Positions 1 to 9,179 of a stretch of 64,000 nucleotides of DNA are shown here, piece by piece. How positions within the stretch are numbered: the stretch's first letter is position 1; every line of letters starts with the position of its first letter. The DNA comes from Lewinellaceae bacterium (lineage in GTDB: Bacteria; Bacteroidota; Bacteroidia; Chitinophagales; Saprospiraceae): positions 124,001 through 188,000 of the forward strand of contig JACJYE010000014.1 of NCBI GenBank assembly GCA_020636255.1, given 5' to 3'. Below the pieces are notes generated by a model, which ran no database searches, was not told the origin of the DNA, and saw nothing but the letters and a program-made list of their open reading frames with translations. A program made the position numbers and the translations under genes.

Positions 1-1920
1 CAACTCGCCCTTGTTATTCCTCTGCTTTGTCTTGCGCTGGCCTTACAGGCCCAGCCTCCCTTCGTATGCCGGGGCAATTTCTACCTGGTGATCACGCCGC
101 AGAGTTCGAGTTCGCTATATGAAGTCACCATTGACGCTACGACGGGCAATGTCGTGTTCCAGGACCTGCCGGCGTCGGGCATGGGGTTCACCCTCAACGG
201 CATCGGCTATCGCTCCGTCGACAATTACATTTATGGGGTAGACCATCTCAGCGGCTGGTTGTACCGCATCGACGGCAATGGCGCAGCGACATTCCTTGCC
301 ATCCCGACGGCGGCCAACCCTGCTTATACTTACCCGGCAGGCGATGTCAGCCCCGATGGCAAGTACCTGGTGGTGATGTCGGTAGCCAACAACCACAATT
401 CGGCCTTACTGAAGATCGACCTGGAATCGCCTACTTTTGCTTCCCAATCGATCAGTGTATCGGGGGTAAACACGCTTTGTTACGACATTTCTTTTGACCC
501 GCTCGACGGCACGTTATACGGCTGGGACAGTGGCGGCAGCCGCCTGGTGGTCATCGATCCCGCTACAGGGTATATCACTGCTCCTTTTCCCAGCACGCCC
601 AATACCGGCACCCTGGGTTCTTTTTTTGTCGACGCGTTCGGCAACCTTTACGGATATGGACAGCAGGGGTTCGGCGGCTCACAGAACACGCTTTTTCAGT
701 TTGACAAAGCCACTGGCCAGGCTACGATCCTCACCACGGGCCCTGCTGCGGGCCGCACCGACGGCTGTTCCTGCCCCTATACCCTAGAAATGATCAAAAG
801 GGTGAACCCGCTGGAAACCGTGCCCTGCACCGAGCTCACCTATGACTTCGAGATCGCCAACTCCTCGGGCCGCACTCAGGAAGGGCTGGCTTTCGAAGAC
901 CAGTTCCCGGAAGATTTTCGGATAACGGCCATTAACAACCCGTTCGGCGGCACGGTTACGGGTGGGCTAGGTACGAACAGCCTGCGCATTGAGGGCCTGA
1001 GCATCCCGCCGGGCATCCATATCATTCGGGTGAAGGTGGAGGTGTTGCCCAATGCCCTGGGCACCTATAAAAACCAGGCCAGCCTCAGCGGACTGCCGCA
1101 GGAACTGGGCGGCACCGTGCTGTCCGACAACCCGCTGACCGTTGTTCAGGAGGATTCCACAGTGGTGCGCATCAACCCGCTCGAGATCGATTTCAGCGAG
1201 GTGCACACGGCTTTCTGCAGCGGCCAGCAGGTGGTGATCGACCCTTCCGTTCATGGTGTCAACTACCTTTGGAGTGACGGTTCTACGGAGCCGCTGCTCA
1301 CCGTCGCTGAAGGAGGCACCTATGCCGTGACGGTGAGCAGCGGCTGCGATACGGATATCGAAAGCATAACCATCACGGAGCAGGAAACGGAGGTAGAACT
1401 GGGCCCGGATCTGGAGCTATATCTGGGCGACAGCCTGCAGCTTTTTCCCGATATCATCGGCCTGCCGCCCTACAGTTATCATTGGGCAAGCGAGGTGGAG
1501 GGCCTTTCCTGCACGAGCTGCGCGGAACCCTTCACCCGCCCTTATCAAAGTGGCATGTATTATCTGGATGTGCGCGGGGCTAACGGCTGTACGGCATTGG
1601 ATTCAGTTTTCATCAGGGTGGTAAAGGATCTGAACGTCTACATCCCCAACGCGTTTTCTCCTAACGATGACGGGCGTAACGACCGCTTCTTCCCGAACAG
1701 CCGGAAGCCGCAGTTCCTGCACACTTTCAAGATATTCTCCCGCTGGGGCGAATTGCTCTTCGACGGCGATGGCGGCTGGACCAACGACAGCCGTAGCGGC
1801 TGGGACGGCACCTTCGAGGGCAAGCCCATGAACCCGGGGGTATACGCCTATCTGATCGTGGTGGAGTTCCTGGACGGAGAAAGGATGGTGTTCAGCGGGG
1901 ATGTGCACCTGGTGCGCTAA
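1..1920 (+). CDS. Secreted beta-propeller protein with CHU_C C-terminal domain (5' end missing)
   Basis: The frame is open from base 1, so the start codon lies left of the window; the GTG at 88 is internal. The first 20 or so visible residues are a hydrophobic stretch ending ALALQA, read as the rest of a signal peptide. Residues about 30-240 hold propeller-like strands with repeated SPDGK / DPLDGTLYG / DAFGNLYGYG turns. About 260-370 resembles a DUF11-like beta domain, followed by two Ig/PKD-like stretches with Cys pairs. The last 95 residues, from NVYIPNAFSPNDDGRND, match the gliding motility-associated C-terminal (CHU_C) domain, which sends proteins through the type IX secretion system. Likely a cell-surface or secreted protein; ligand unknown. 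The TAA stop lies at the edge of the hairpin shared with the convergent regulator gene. Confidence 0.85.
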   Translation, partial: QLALVIPLLCLALALQAQPPFVCRGNFYLVITPQSSSSLYEVTIDATTGNVVFQDLPASGMGFTLNGIGYRSVDNYIYGVDHLSGWLYRIDGNGAATFLAIPTAANPAYTYPAGDVSPDGKYLVVMSVANNHNSALLKIDLESPTFASQSISVSGVNTLCYDISFDPLDGTLYGWDSGGSRLVVIDPATGYITAPFPSTPNTGTLGSFFVDAFGNLYGYGQQGFGGSQNTLFQFDKATGQATILTTGPAAGRTDGCSCPYTLEMIKRVNPLETVPCTELTYDFEIANSSGRTQEGLAFEDQFPEDFRITAINNPFGGTVTGGLGTNSLRIEGLSIPPGIHIIRVKVEVLPNALGTYKNQASLSGLPQELGGTVLSDNPLTVVQEDSTVVRINPLEIDFSEVHTAFCSGQQVVIDPSVHGVNYLWSDGSTEPLLTVAEGGTYAVTVSSGCDTDIESITITEQETEVELGPDLELYLGDSLQLFPDIIGLPPYSYHWASEVEGLSCTSCAEPFTRPYQSGMYYLDVRGANGCTALDSVFIRVVKDLNVYIPNAFSPNDDGRNDRFFPNSRKPQFLHTFKIFSRWGELLFDGDGGWTNDSRSGWDGTFEGKPMNPGVYAYLIVVEFLDGERMVFSGDVHLVR

Positions 1921-1952
1921 GGGATGCCATCCCTTAAGGGATGGCATCCCTT
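1919..1952. terminator. Bidirectional hairpin between convergent genes
   Basis: Perfect inverted repeat with 15-bp arms (AAGGGATGCCATCCC and its complement) around a TTAA loop. It includes the end of the upstream TAA stop (1918-1920), and its loop supplies the stop codon of the minus-strand regulator (1934-1936). Both messages would therefore end in the same hairpin. Confidence 0.7.
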
Positions 1953-2623
1953 AGCCTGTCCATATCCCGGATGAGCAGGCGTTTGCGGTTGAAAGTGATG
2001 ATGTTGTCGCTGCGCAGTTCGTTGAGCACCGTGGTTACGGTCTGCCGGGAAGTAGCCGTCAGGTTGGCGATCTCCTGGTGGGTCATGAATTTGCGGACCA
2101 GCATTTCGTAACCGACGCGCTGCCCTTTTTTCTCGCCGAGCTCGTGCAGGAATTCTATGATGCGGGTACGGGAATCTTTAAAAACCAGCGACTCCAGCCG
2201 TTGCTCCATCTCCAGCATGCGGGAGCCCATGATCTTCATCAGGAACAGGCTCAGGGCGTTGTGGTCGCGCATCATCATTTTCATTTCCTCGGCCGACATT
2301 GCGCAGACGATGGTGTCTTCCATCGCGAAGGCGAAGTCGCGGCGCTTTTCTTCCCCGATGAGGGACAATTCTCCGAACACTTCGCCAGGCCCCAGGATGG
2401 TTTTGGTGATCTCTTTGCCGGAATCACTATAAGCGCCGATCTTTACCCGGCCTTCCGTCAGGAAAAATATCTTGTCAGCATGCTCTTCCGCCAGATATAT
2501 GTATTCTCCTTTTTTGTAGTTCCTGTGAACATGTTGTTCCATATTCCCCGGCCCGATCTTTTTGGGGCAGAAGATGCCAATAACATCGATATTTTCCAGA
2601 TACCAAAGCGACTGATTACTCAT
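1934..2623 (-). CDS. Crp/Fnr family transcriptional regulator
   Basis: 229 residues, the normal size for the family. An N-terminal cyclic-nucleotide-binding-like beta roll spans about 25-140 (GEYIYL...GRVKIGAYSDSGKE...GPGEVFGELSLIG), then a long dimer helix. A C-terminal winged helix follows at about 170-225, with recognition helix ATSRQTVTTVLNELR. The Fnr cysteine cluster is absent, so it is not an iron-sulfur oxygen sensor of the E. coli type. The RS pair that contacts cAMP phosphate is also not obvious (RRDF here). Its effector is therefore unknown. It is transcribed alone; the neighbours are a convergent secreted protein and dnaX on the same strand 176 bp upstream. Confidence 0.9.
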   Translation of the reverse strand: MSNQSLWYLENIDVIGIFCPKKIGPGNMEQHVHRNYKKGEYIYLAEEHADKIFFLTEGRVKIGAYSDSGKEITKTILGPGEVFGELSLIGEEKRRDFAFAMEDTIVCAMSAEEMKMMMRDHNALSLFLMKIMGSRMLEMEQRLESLVFKDSRTRIIEFLHELGEKKGQRVGYEMLVRKFMTHQEIANLTATSRQTVTTVLNELRSDNIITFNRKRLLIRDMDRLRDAIP

Positions 2624-2687
2624 TGTCTTTTGTTGTTAGGGCTATTCTATGAGGAAACAGCTAAGTGCCGATGTGGTTTGTTTTGAC

Positions 2688-2695
2688 CAAAAATA
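2688..2695 (-). promoter_or_regulatory. -7 box of the Crp/Fnr gene
   Basis: TATTTTTG on the minus strand fits the Bacteroidota -7 consensus TAnnTTTG and lies 65 bp before the start codon. I see no good -33 box. Confidence 0.4.
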
Positions 2696-2799
2696 GTGGT
2701 TTAACTGTCCTGGGGCATACAGTTTGATATTGGCTTCCAGCTCCGCCGCCACAGCATGATTATAGCAAACAAATCAGGGCCCGGGGCCTTGCCTTATGC

Positions 2800-4533
2800 C
2801 TACTCATCCGGCCGAAGGTCGAAGCGCTGTTGCATTTCCTGGATGAGGGGGTTGGTTTCCCGCATGGCCAGGTATTTCTCCTTGGCGCCGAGGATGCGTT
2901 TAGGCTTGGGCGCCTCTACGGCTTTGCTCTTATCGATCTCGATAAACAAGCCTAGTTGGGGGCTGTTCAGCTGAGTGCGGAGGTATTCCATGAGGGCGCT
3001 TTCCTGGCGGATGGTGTTTTCCGCCAGGGCGGAGCTCACCTTTGCCGTCAGTTTTTTTCCATCCAGCTCCAGGCCTGCGTTGCGCAGGATCACTTTAACG
3101 GACTCCTGCTCCAGCGCTTCCGTGTATTCTTCCCAGGCAGCCTGCACCTGGCCCAGCGTCAGCACCGTTTCGGCCTGGCTTTCGCTCTGGGCCGTTTCGG
3201 CTTTCACTTCTTCCAGCAGGGCATTCATATCGAGGCGGGGCGCTTCGTGCTTTCGGGATTTTACGATCTCTTTGGGTTTGGGCTCGGGGGCAGGAGGAGG
3301 TGGAGTATTTTCAGGCTCTTTTTCCGGTGCGGCAGTGGCCACTTCGGGTGCCGATGGCGTTTTGGGCGCCCTTTGGGTCAGTTCAGCCGTTTTTTTTTCC
3401 GGTACGGCAGCGGGAGCTCCGTTTTCTGCAAGCTGGAAAGCGCGGTTGATATAGGCCATCTTCAGTAAGGCCATCTCCACGTGCAGGCGTTTGTTGCGCG
3501 CCAGTTTGTAGTTGACGTCACAATCATTGGCCAGGTTAAGGGCTGTGAGCAGGAAGCGGGCGGGCGCCAGCCGGGCCTGCTGTTGGTAGCGATCGCGCAA
3601 GCCCTCGCTTACCTCCAGCAACTGCAGCGTCACCTCGTCTTTACAGACCAGAAGGTTGCGCAGGTGCTCGGCCAGGCCGTTGACGAACAGGTCCGGTTCG
3701 AATCCCCGGCGCTGAATGTCGTCAAAGATCATCATTACGCCGGCGGCATCTTCCACCATCAGAGCATCCACCATCTTAAAGAAGAAATCGTAGTCCAGGA
3801 TGTTGAGGTTGCTGATCACATCCTCGTAGGTAATGCGCTTGCCGGAAAAGGCCACGATGCGGTCGAAAATAGACAAGGCATCGCGCAGGGCGCCGTCGGC
3901 CTTCTGCCCGATGATATGCAGAGCGTCCTGTTCCGCTTCGATGCCTTCCTGCCGGCAGATGCCCTCCAGGTGGCCCACCATGTCGGGCACCTGGATGCGG
4001 CGGAAGTCGAAGATCTGACAGCGCGACAGGATAGTGGGGATGATCTTGTGTTTTTCAGTGGTTGCCAGGATGAAAATAGCGTATGGCGGCGGTTCCTCCA
4101 GCGTTTTCAGGAAGGCGTTGAAGGCCTGTTGCGAGAGCATGTGCACCTCGTCGATAATGAACACCTTGTACTTGCCCTGTTGCGGCTGGAAGCGCACCTG
4201 CTCGATCAGGGCGCGGATGTGTTCGACGCTGTTGTTGGAAGCGGCGTCCAGCTCGGTGATATTGAAGGAAGCGTTGGCGTTGAAGGCCTTACAGGAGTCG
4301 CATTCGTTGCAGGCCTCAAAATCGGAAGTGATATTCTGGCAGTTCAGCACCTTGGCCAGGATGCGGGCGCAGGTCGTTTTGCCCACCCCGCGGGGGCCGC
4401 AGAACAGGAAGGCATGCGCCAGGTGATCGCTCTGCAAAGCGTTCTTCAGGGTTTGTGACACATGCTGCTGCCCCACTACATCCTCGAACCGGCTGGGCCG
4501 GTATTTCCGTGCTGATACTACAAAATTGCTCAT
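2800..4533 (-). CDS. dnaX: DNA polymerase III subunit gamma/tau
   Basis: Clamp-loader ATPase of the replicative polymerase. Starting at the ATG at 4533 (MSNFVVSARKYRPSRF, the usual Bacteroidota start) gives 577 residues; the open frame extends five codons upstream. Visible parts: Walker A GPRGVGKT at 46-53, a four-Cys zinc module (C65, C75, C78, C81), Walker B DEVH at 128-131, sensor ATTEKHKI near 157-164 and the SRC arginine finger at 170-172. After about residue 365 comes a low-complexity Pro/Glu/Lys linker and then a C-terminal domain (about 430-577) expected to contact polymerase alpha or DnaB. I see no obvious frameshift signal for a short gamma form. It is divergent from nadE. Confidence 0.97.
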   Translation of the reverse strand: MSNFVVSARKYRPSRFEDVVGQQHVSQTLKNALQSDHLAHAFLFCGPRGVGKTTCARILAKVLNCQNITSDFEACNECDSCKAFNANASFNITELDAASNNSVEHIRALIEQVRFQPQQGKYKVFIIDEVHMLSQQAFNAFLKTLEEPPPYAIFILATTEKHKIIPTILSRCQIFDFRRIQVPDMVGHLEGICRQEGIEAEQDALHIIGQKADGALRDALSIFDRIVAFSGKRITYEDVISNLNILDYDFFFKMVDALMVEDAAGVMMIFDDIQRRGFEPDLFVNGLAEHLRNLLVCKDEVTLQLLEVSEGLRDRYQQQARLAPARFLLTALNLANDCDVNYKLARNKRLHVEMALLKMAYINRAFQLAENGAPAAVPEKKTAELTQRAPKTPSAPEVATAAPEKEPENTPPPPAPEPKPKEIVKSRKHEAPRLDMNALLEEVKAETAQSESQAETVLTLGQVQAAWEEYTEALEQESVKVILRNAGLELDGKKLTAKVSSALAENTIRQESALMEYLRTQLNSPQLGLFIEIDKSKAVEAPKPKRILGAKEKYLAMRETNPLIQEMQQRFDLRPDE

Positions 4534-4601
4534 TGTTTTTGCCTGCACCCTCGGTGTCCTTTATGCAAAAGGCCCGAGGGCCTTGGGTTACTCAGTGAAT
4601 T

Positions 4602-4609
4602 CAAAGATA
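4602..4609 (-). promoter_or_regulatory. dnaX -7 promoter box
   Basis: TATCTTTG on the minus strand, 68 bp before the dnaX start. An identical box for nadE lies on the other strand 23 bp away, so the two divergent promoters occupy one short stretch. Confidence 0.6.
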
Positions 4610-4632
4610 CGAAAATTCGGTGGGTGTTTTTA

Positions 4633-4640
4633 TATCTTTG
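4633..4640 (+). promoter_or_regulatory. nadE -7 promoter box
   Basis: TATCTTTG, an exact match to TAnnTTTG, ends 28 bp before the nadE ATG and implies a short leader. No clear -33 box is seen. Confidence 0.6.
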
Positions 4641-4668
4641 TTTTTACACAGAAACCACAAACACCCGC

Positions 4669-6306
4669 ATGAAGATAGCTATTGCCCAACTCAACTTCCA
4701 CATAGGCAATTTCGAAGGCAACCTCAGCAAGATGCTGCAGGCCGTCGACATGGCCAAAGGCCAGGGCGCCGATATCGTCTGCTTCAGCGAGCTGGCCACT
4801 GTCGGTTACCCTCCGCGCGATTTCCTGGAATTTGAAGACTTCATCGAGCTGGCCGAGCATTCGGTTCAGCAGTTGGCCAGAGCCGCCCGGGGCATAGCCA
4901 TCGTAGTGGGCTCGCCAACCAAAAACCCGGTCGTCGAGGGCAAAGACCTGTACAATACGGCCTATTTCCTGGCCGATGGCAAGGTGTTGCAAATGCAACA
5001 CAAAACCCTGCTGCCTACCTACGATATCTTCGACGAATACCGCTATTTTGAGCCGGCTACCGAATGGCAGGTGGTGGAATATAAAGGCCAGCGTTTCGCC
5101 CTGACGGTATGCGAAGACATCTGGAATATCGGCAACGAAAACCCGCTTTATACCGTATGCCCACTGGACGAGATGGTAAGCCGGAAACCGGATCTCATTC
5201 TCAACCTGTCTGCTTCACCCTTCAGTTATGTGCAGGCCAAAACGCGCATCCACACCGTGCAGGCCAACGTTCAGCGCTATGGCATTCCCATGTTCTACGT
5301 CAACCACAGCGGCGCGCAAACGGAGCTGATCTTCGACGGCGGCTCCCTGGTGGTGTCGCCCGACGGAAAGGTGTTCGACGAGCTGCCCTACTTCGAAGAG
5401 TGCATCCGTACCTATGATCTGGATGAGGTGATAAAAGGGGGCCGCGACAACGAGCAGCCCAAGGAGAAAATGGCGCTGATACACGATGCCTTGCTCCTGG
5501 GCATCCGCGATTACTTCAGCAAACTGGGCTTCAAACGGGCCATCCTCGGCCTGTCGGGGGGTATCGACTCAGCGGTAGTAGCGGTGCTGGCAGCCCGCGC
5601 GCTGGGGCCCGGCAATGTTCGGGTAGTGCTGATGCCCTCGCAATTCTCTTCCGATCATTCCATCCACGACGCCCGGAAGCTGGCGGAAAACCTGGGCACG
5701 CAGTACGATATCGTCCCCATCGAAGGCATCTACCAGTCTTATATCGAAGCGTTGAAACCCCACTTCTGGGCACAGCCCTTCAACATCGCAGAAGAGAACC
5801 TGCAGGCCCGCGCCCGTGGCAATATCCTGATGGCCCTGTCCAACAAGTTTGGCAACATCCTGCTCAACACCTCCAACAAGAGCGAAGTGGCCGTAGGTTA
5901 CGGCACCCTCTACGGCGATATGTGCGGCGGCCTGTCGGTCATTGGCGACCTCTATAAAACCGAGGTTTTCGCCCTGGCGCGTTATATGAACAAAGACGAA
6001 GAGGTGATCCCCGAAAATATCATCACCAAGCCCCCTTCCGCCGAGCTGCGCCCCAACCAGAAAGACAGCGACAGCCTGCCGGAATATGATGCCCTGGACG
6101 AGATCCTCTTCGAATACATCGAACGTCGCTTCAGCCCTCAGGACATCATCGAGCGCGGTTACGACGAAAAGCTGGTGCGCCGGGTGTTACGCCTGGTCAA
6201 CATCAACGAGTTCAAACGCTATCAGATGGCCCCGGTGCTGAGGATATCGGAAAAAGCCTTCGGCATGGGAAGAAGAATGCCGATCGTGGGCAAGTATCTG
6301 GCGTAG
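4669..6306 (+). CDS. nadE: Glutamine-dependent NAD+ synthetase
   Basis: Last step of NAD synthesis: deamido-NAD+ plus ATP and glutamine to NAD+. I choose the ATG at 4669 (MKIAIAQLNFHIGNF), because the upstream ATG at 4624 overlaps the promoter box. The product has 545 residues. The N-terminal nitrilase-type glutaminase domain carries the triad Glu41 (SELATVGYP), Lys112 (HKTLLPTYD) and Cys148 (LTVCEDIW). The C-terminal synthetase domain has the PP-loop SGGIDS at 296-301 and the NTSNKSE stretch typical of NadE. It is followed by a strong hairpin and a convergent gene, so it is transcribed alone. Confidence 0.97.
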   Translation: MKIAIAQLNFHIGNFEGNLSKMLQAVDMAKGQGADIVCFSELATVGYPPRDFLEFEDFIELAEHSVQQLARAARGIAIVVGSPTKNPVVEGKDLYNTAYFLADGKVLQMQHKTLLPTYDIFDEYRYFEPATEWQVVEYKGQRFALTVCEDIWNIGNENPLYTVCPLDEMVSRKPDLILNLSASPFSYVQAKTRIHTVQANVQRYGIPMFYVNHSGAQTELIFDGGSLVVSPDGKVFDELPYFEECIRTYDLDEVIKGGRDNEQPKEKMALIHDALLLGIRDYFSKLGFKRAILGLSGGIDSAVVAVLAARALGPGNVRVVLMPSQFSSDHSIHDARKLAENLGTQYDIVPIEGIYQSYIEALKPHFWAQPFNIAEENLQARARGNILMALSNKFGNILLNTSNKSEVAVGYGTLYGDMCGGLSVIGDLYKTEVFALARYMNKDEEVIPENIITKPPSAELRPNQKDSDSLPEYDALDEILFEYIERRFSPQDIIERGYDEKLVRRVLRLVNINEFKRYQMAPVLRISEKAFGMGRRMPIVGKYLA

Positions 6307-6328
6307 GAATGGGAATTCAGGAAAGTAT

Positions 6329-6375
6329 AAAACCGGAAGGCGTATACGGGAATCCCGTATACGCCTTCCGGTTTT
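6329..6375. terminator. Bidirectional terminator after nadE
   Basis: Perfect inverted repeat with 23-bp arms (6329-6351 and 6353-6375) around a single base. A-tract and T-tract flanks allow it to act on both strands. It sits between nadE and the convergent TPR gene. Confidence 0.85.
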
Positions 6376-6399
6376 TATGCTGGTGCGTCTGCTGTTCTA

Positions 6400-7824
6400 C
6401 TAGTCTTTATACCGCACCTTCACCGTTTCGCCGATGCCACAGCCCACGTTGACGCTCTGGCCTTCCTTAATACCGCGCATGAAACCTTCCTGGCGTTCCG
6501 GCATGGCGTCGCGGTATTGGCCCAGGCGCCGGTTGGCGTCGGACACCAGGTCGGGGTCGGAGTCGATGGCCTTAGCGTAGCCGTATTTATCCATAGCGGC
6601 CAGCACGGCCAGGCGGGTGGTCCAGTCGTCGCCACAATCACGGCCCAGTTTGGCGTAAGCGTCGCCGATGATGATGTAGGGGCGGCCCCAGCCGGACTTG
6701 AGGGCAGCGGCCTGGCGGGCGGCGGAGATAGCGGCTCCTTCCTGGCTCATGCGATACAGGCGGATAGATGCGATACTGTAGTACACCTGCGCTTTGGCGT
6801 CGGGGTCGTCAGTGGCCTTCAGACACTCCTCATAGCGCTCCAGGGCTCGCGAATAATTGCCTTCCTGCTGCAGCTGCGAAGCATCGTAGCAGGGGTTCTG
6901 CTGGCGGCGCACGACTTCCAGCGAGTCGTTGATAGCCCTGGCGATCACTTCGTACTTTCCCTTCAGTTCCTGCATGATGGCCTCCGTGGTGTCGCAGCCC
7001 TGCTGTTTGAGCTTGACGTAGGTGTACTGAACGATCTTCAGGTCATTGGGTTTCGCTTGGTAGTCCGGTAACAGCTTGGTTTTAAAATAAGCACAGTCGA
7101 ACACCTCGTCTTCGATAGCCTTGAAATGGCTGGCCATACGGAGTTTGATATCTTCGTAATACTTACCGTACCGATCGTTGTGCTCGATATTGTAATCGAC
7201 GATCTCGGTCATCTTGTTATAGATATCCTGGGTCTCTTTCTGGCTCACCATCTGGTTTTGAAAAAAGTAGACCAGGATCTGGGACATCGGCTCCATGACG
7301 ATGTACTCCGTCTCGTTGCCCCCTTTTTCCAGCGCCTGTTTCAGCGTATTGTACGTTTCCTGGCGGTAGCCGTATTCCGGCATATAGAACATCTCGAAGC
7401 CTTTGCGGCCCAGCAGGAAGCCCTCGTTCTGATAACATTTCATCTGCTCATCGAACAGGCGGAGAATGATATCAGCGAATTCCTTTTTCTGGGCCGGGTC
7501 GGTAGCCTTATTGTATTTCACTTTCAGCAGGTCGCGGCCGTCGGAATAATGTGACGGGCGCTGGCCGTCGGCAGCAGGAGCGATATCGTAGGCTTTTTTC
7601 CAGTTGTTGTAGGCCAGGTCGAATTCCTGCTGGCCCAGCTGTTCCAGCCCGGCCACATCCTTGCCTTTTACAACGCCGCGATAAAGGACGTGTGCGTTTT
7701 CCGCTTCTTCCTTTTTAGGAGAATTATTCCAGGTAGCACAGGGGTCCTTATCCTGGGCCGTAGCGGCGCTGGCAAAAAAAGCAGCCAGGGCGAAGGCTAT
7801 GAGCGAGATGCGTAATACTTTCAT
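6400..7824 (-). CDS. Secreted or periplasmic TPR-type protein
   Basis: 474 residues with an N-terminal signal peptide (ISLIAFALAAFFASAATAQ, cleavage near residue 23). The rest is helical. The C-terminal third contains recognisable tetratricopeptide pairs (YSRALERYEECLKATDDPDAKAQV and the segment after it). No catalytic motif is seen. It is the last gene of the purH-coaX-outer membrane protein run, and its ATG lies 2 bp after the TGA of the preceding gene, so co-translation is likely. TPR proteins behind coaX and an outer-membrane protein recur in Bacteroidota; a structural or assembly role in the envelope is an inference. Confidence 0.8.
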   Translation of the reverse strand: MKVLRISLIAFALAAFFASAATAQDKDPCATWNNSPKKEEAENAHVLYRGVVKGKDVAGLEQLGQQEFDLAYNNWKKAYDIAPAADGQRPSHYSDGRDLLKVKYNKATDPAQKKEFADIILRLFDEQMKCYQNEGFLLGRKGFEMFYMPEYGYRQETYNTLKQALEKGGNETEYIVMEPMSQILVYFFQNQMVSQKETQDIYNKMTEIVDYNIEHNDRYGKYYEDIKLRMASHFKAIEDEVFDCAYFKTKLLPDYQAKPNDLKIVQYTYVKLKQQGCDTTEAIMQELKGKYEVIARAINDSLEVVRRQQNPCYDASQLQQEGNYSRALERYEECLKATDDPDAKAQVYYSIASIRLYRMSQEGAAISAARQAAALKSGWGRPYIIIGDAYAKLGRDCGDDWTTRLAVLAAMDKYGYAKAIDSDPDLVSDANRRLGQYRDAMPERQEGFMRGIKEGQSVNVGCGIGETVKVRYKD

Positions 7825-7826
7825 GA

Positions 7827-9179
7827 TCAGTTAAATTTTCGTTTGAAAAACCAAGTGTTATCGTTTAATGTAAATCCCAACGTCATTTTGACGTAGTTTT
7901 CTCGTAAAGTATCAGGAAGGCCGAACTGGCCGGCCTCTATGGCCAGATTGATAAAGGAAATGCGCTGCCGGGGCAGGATAAGCGGAAAGCCAAAGCCGGC
8001 AGTGACGCCATAATTGTGGAGCTGCTCTCCGCCAAAGCTTCTGGAGTCCGTACCGTAGAACGCACCAAAGCGGTACCGAACCCGCTCGAAGTAGTTATTG
8101 TAAGATATGTAGTTGGGGATGATCTCCGCTGCTATCAGCCCACGCCAGGTATCCGACAGAGTCGCTTCCGGCTTGGCCTCGTTGACGTATTCACTCCAGT
8201 TCTGGGCCTCGAACTCCATCCCTAATTTGAACTTGTTGCGGTGCTCATAGGTAATGCCTACCGCAATACTGGAAGGCAGGGTGCCTTTCTGTTCTACGAT
8301 AGAACCATCGAGAATCGTATCCTGAACGCCGTAGGTATAGCTGTAGCGTTCGGCGAAATGGCTGGATTTGGTGTTAAAATCATTGGTGGAACTGCCGTAA
8401 GCGCCAATGATGAGCCGCCGGCCGGAGGGCTCCCGCTCGCCTTCGGCGTTCAGCTTCTTAAATTCGTAGGTGTATTGCAGGCCAAAGCGCCAGAAAAACC
8501 CTCTGAGGCTGATGTCATCGAGGAATTCCGTGACATAGGCATCTGCCAGGCTGTCGAATTCCACGCGCCGGCTGTTGGTAAGCTGGCCAAACAGGTAACC
8601 GAAGGTAGCGCCGGCCGATAGCCCTTTATAGCTGACGGCGTTACTCCACGTCAGGTTGTAAGTACCGCCCGTACCCTTGAGGTAGTTGGTCGCCAGGCCT
8701 ATGCCGGGCTTTTCGACAGGGGCCTCGATGTTGTACCCGACCACGGAATACGGCTGAAGGGCAAAGGCCATGCCCAGCCTCACCGGCGATTTGCGCCGGT
8801 CGAGCGTCTCGTTGATCGGGTTGATCAGCGGAAAGCCAAGCGCCAGGTACTGCAGGTTGCCGCTCCAGACGCCTTCCTGCGCCTCCTCGGCCTTAAGCCC
8901 GGTGTACTGAGTGTATAGGCCTACCTCAAAAGCCGCCGACTGTAACTGCGTCAGCGATGCCGGGTTGACGATGTTGAGGTGAAAAGGGTCGTGAAAAGCC
9001 GCGCTCATACCGGCCATGCCACTGGATGATGCGTAATACTGGCCCACCAGGTTACCCAGCCCGTAGCGGGAATAAGGGGAATTGATTTTGGGGTTGATCA
9101 CAGCGTTCTGGGCCATTATGGCCATAGCGCCAAGGCATAGGCCGGCCGTTACAACAATTCTACTCCAAACGCTTGACAT
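7827..9179 (-). CDS. Outer membrane beta-barrel protein encoded after coaX
   Basis: 450 residues with signal peptide VTAGLCLGAMAIMAQ. The mature N-terminus (NSPYSRYGLGNL..., then GMAGMSAAFHDPFHLNIVNPAS) is characteristic of a Bacteroidota barrel family with a FadL/PorV-like opening. Alternating amphipathic strands rich in aromatic residues run to the C-terminus (TLGFTLNDNTWFFKRKFN). Its start overlaps the end of coaX by 20 bp and its stop is 2 bp from the TPR gene, so the three genes should be translated together. The transported substrate or role is not readable from sequence. Confidence 0.8.
   Translation of the reverse strand: MSSVWSRIVVTAGLCLGAMAIMAQNAVINPKINSPYSRYGLGNLVGQYYASSSGMAGMSAAFHDPFHLNIVNPASLTQLQSAAFEVGLYTQYTGLKAEEAQEGVWSGNLQYLALGFPLINPINETLDRRKSPVRLGMAFALQPYSVVGYNIEAPVEKPGIGLATNYLKGTGGTYNLTWSNAVSYKGLSAGATFGYLFGQLTNSRRVEFDSLADAYVTEFLDDISLRGFFWRFGLQYTYEFKKLNAEGEREPSGRRLIIGAYGSSTNDFNTKSSHFAERYSYTYGVQDTILDGSIVEQKGTLPSSIAVGITYEHRNKFKLGMEFEAQNWSEYVNEAKPEATLSDTWRGLIAAEIIPNYISYNNYFERVRYRFGAFYGTDSRSFGGEQLHNYGVTAGFGFPLILPRQRISFINLAIEAGQFGLPDTLRENYVKMTLGFTLNDNTWFFKRKFN

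Noticed and set aside
1..87. GTG at 88 as the true start of the first gene
   Set aside because: The frame stays open to base 1 and encodes the end of a signal peptide.
3481..4458. A 325-codon frame antisense to dnaX
   Set aside because: Mirror of conserved dnaX sequence, without signal or family features.
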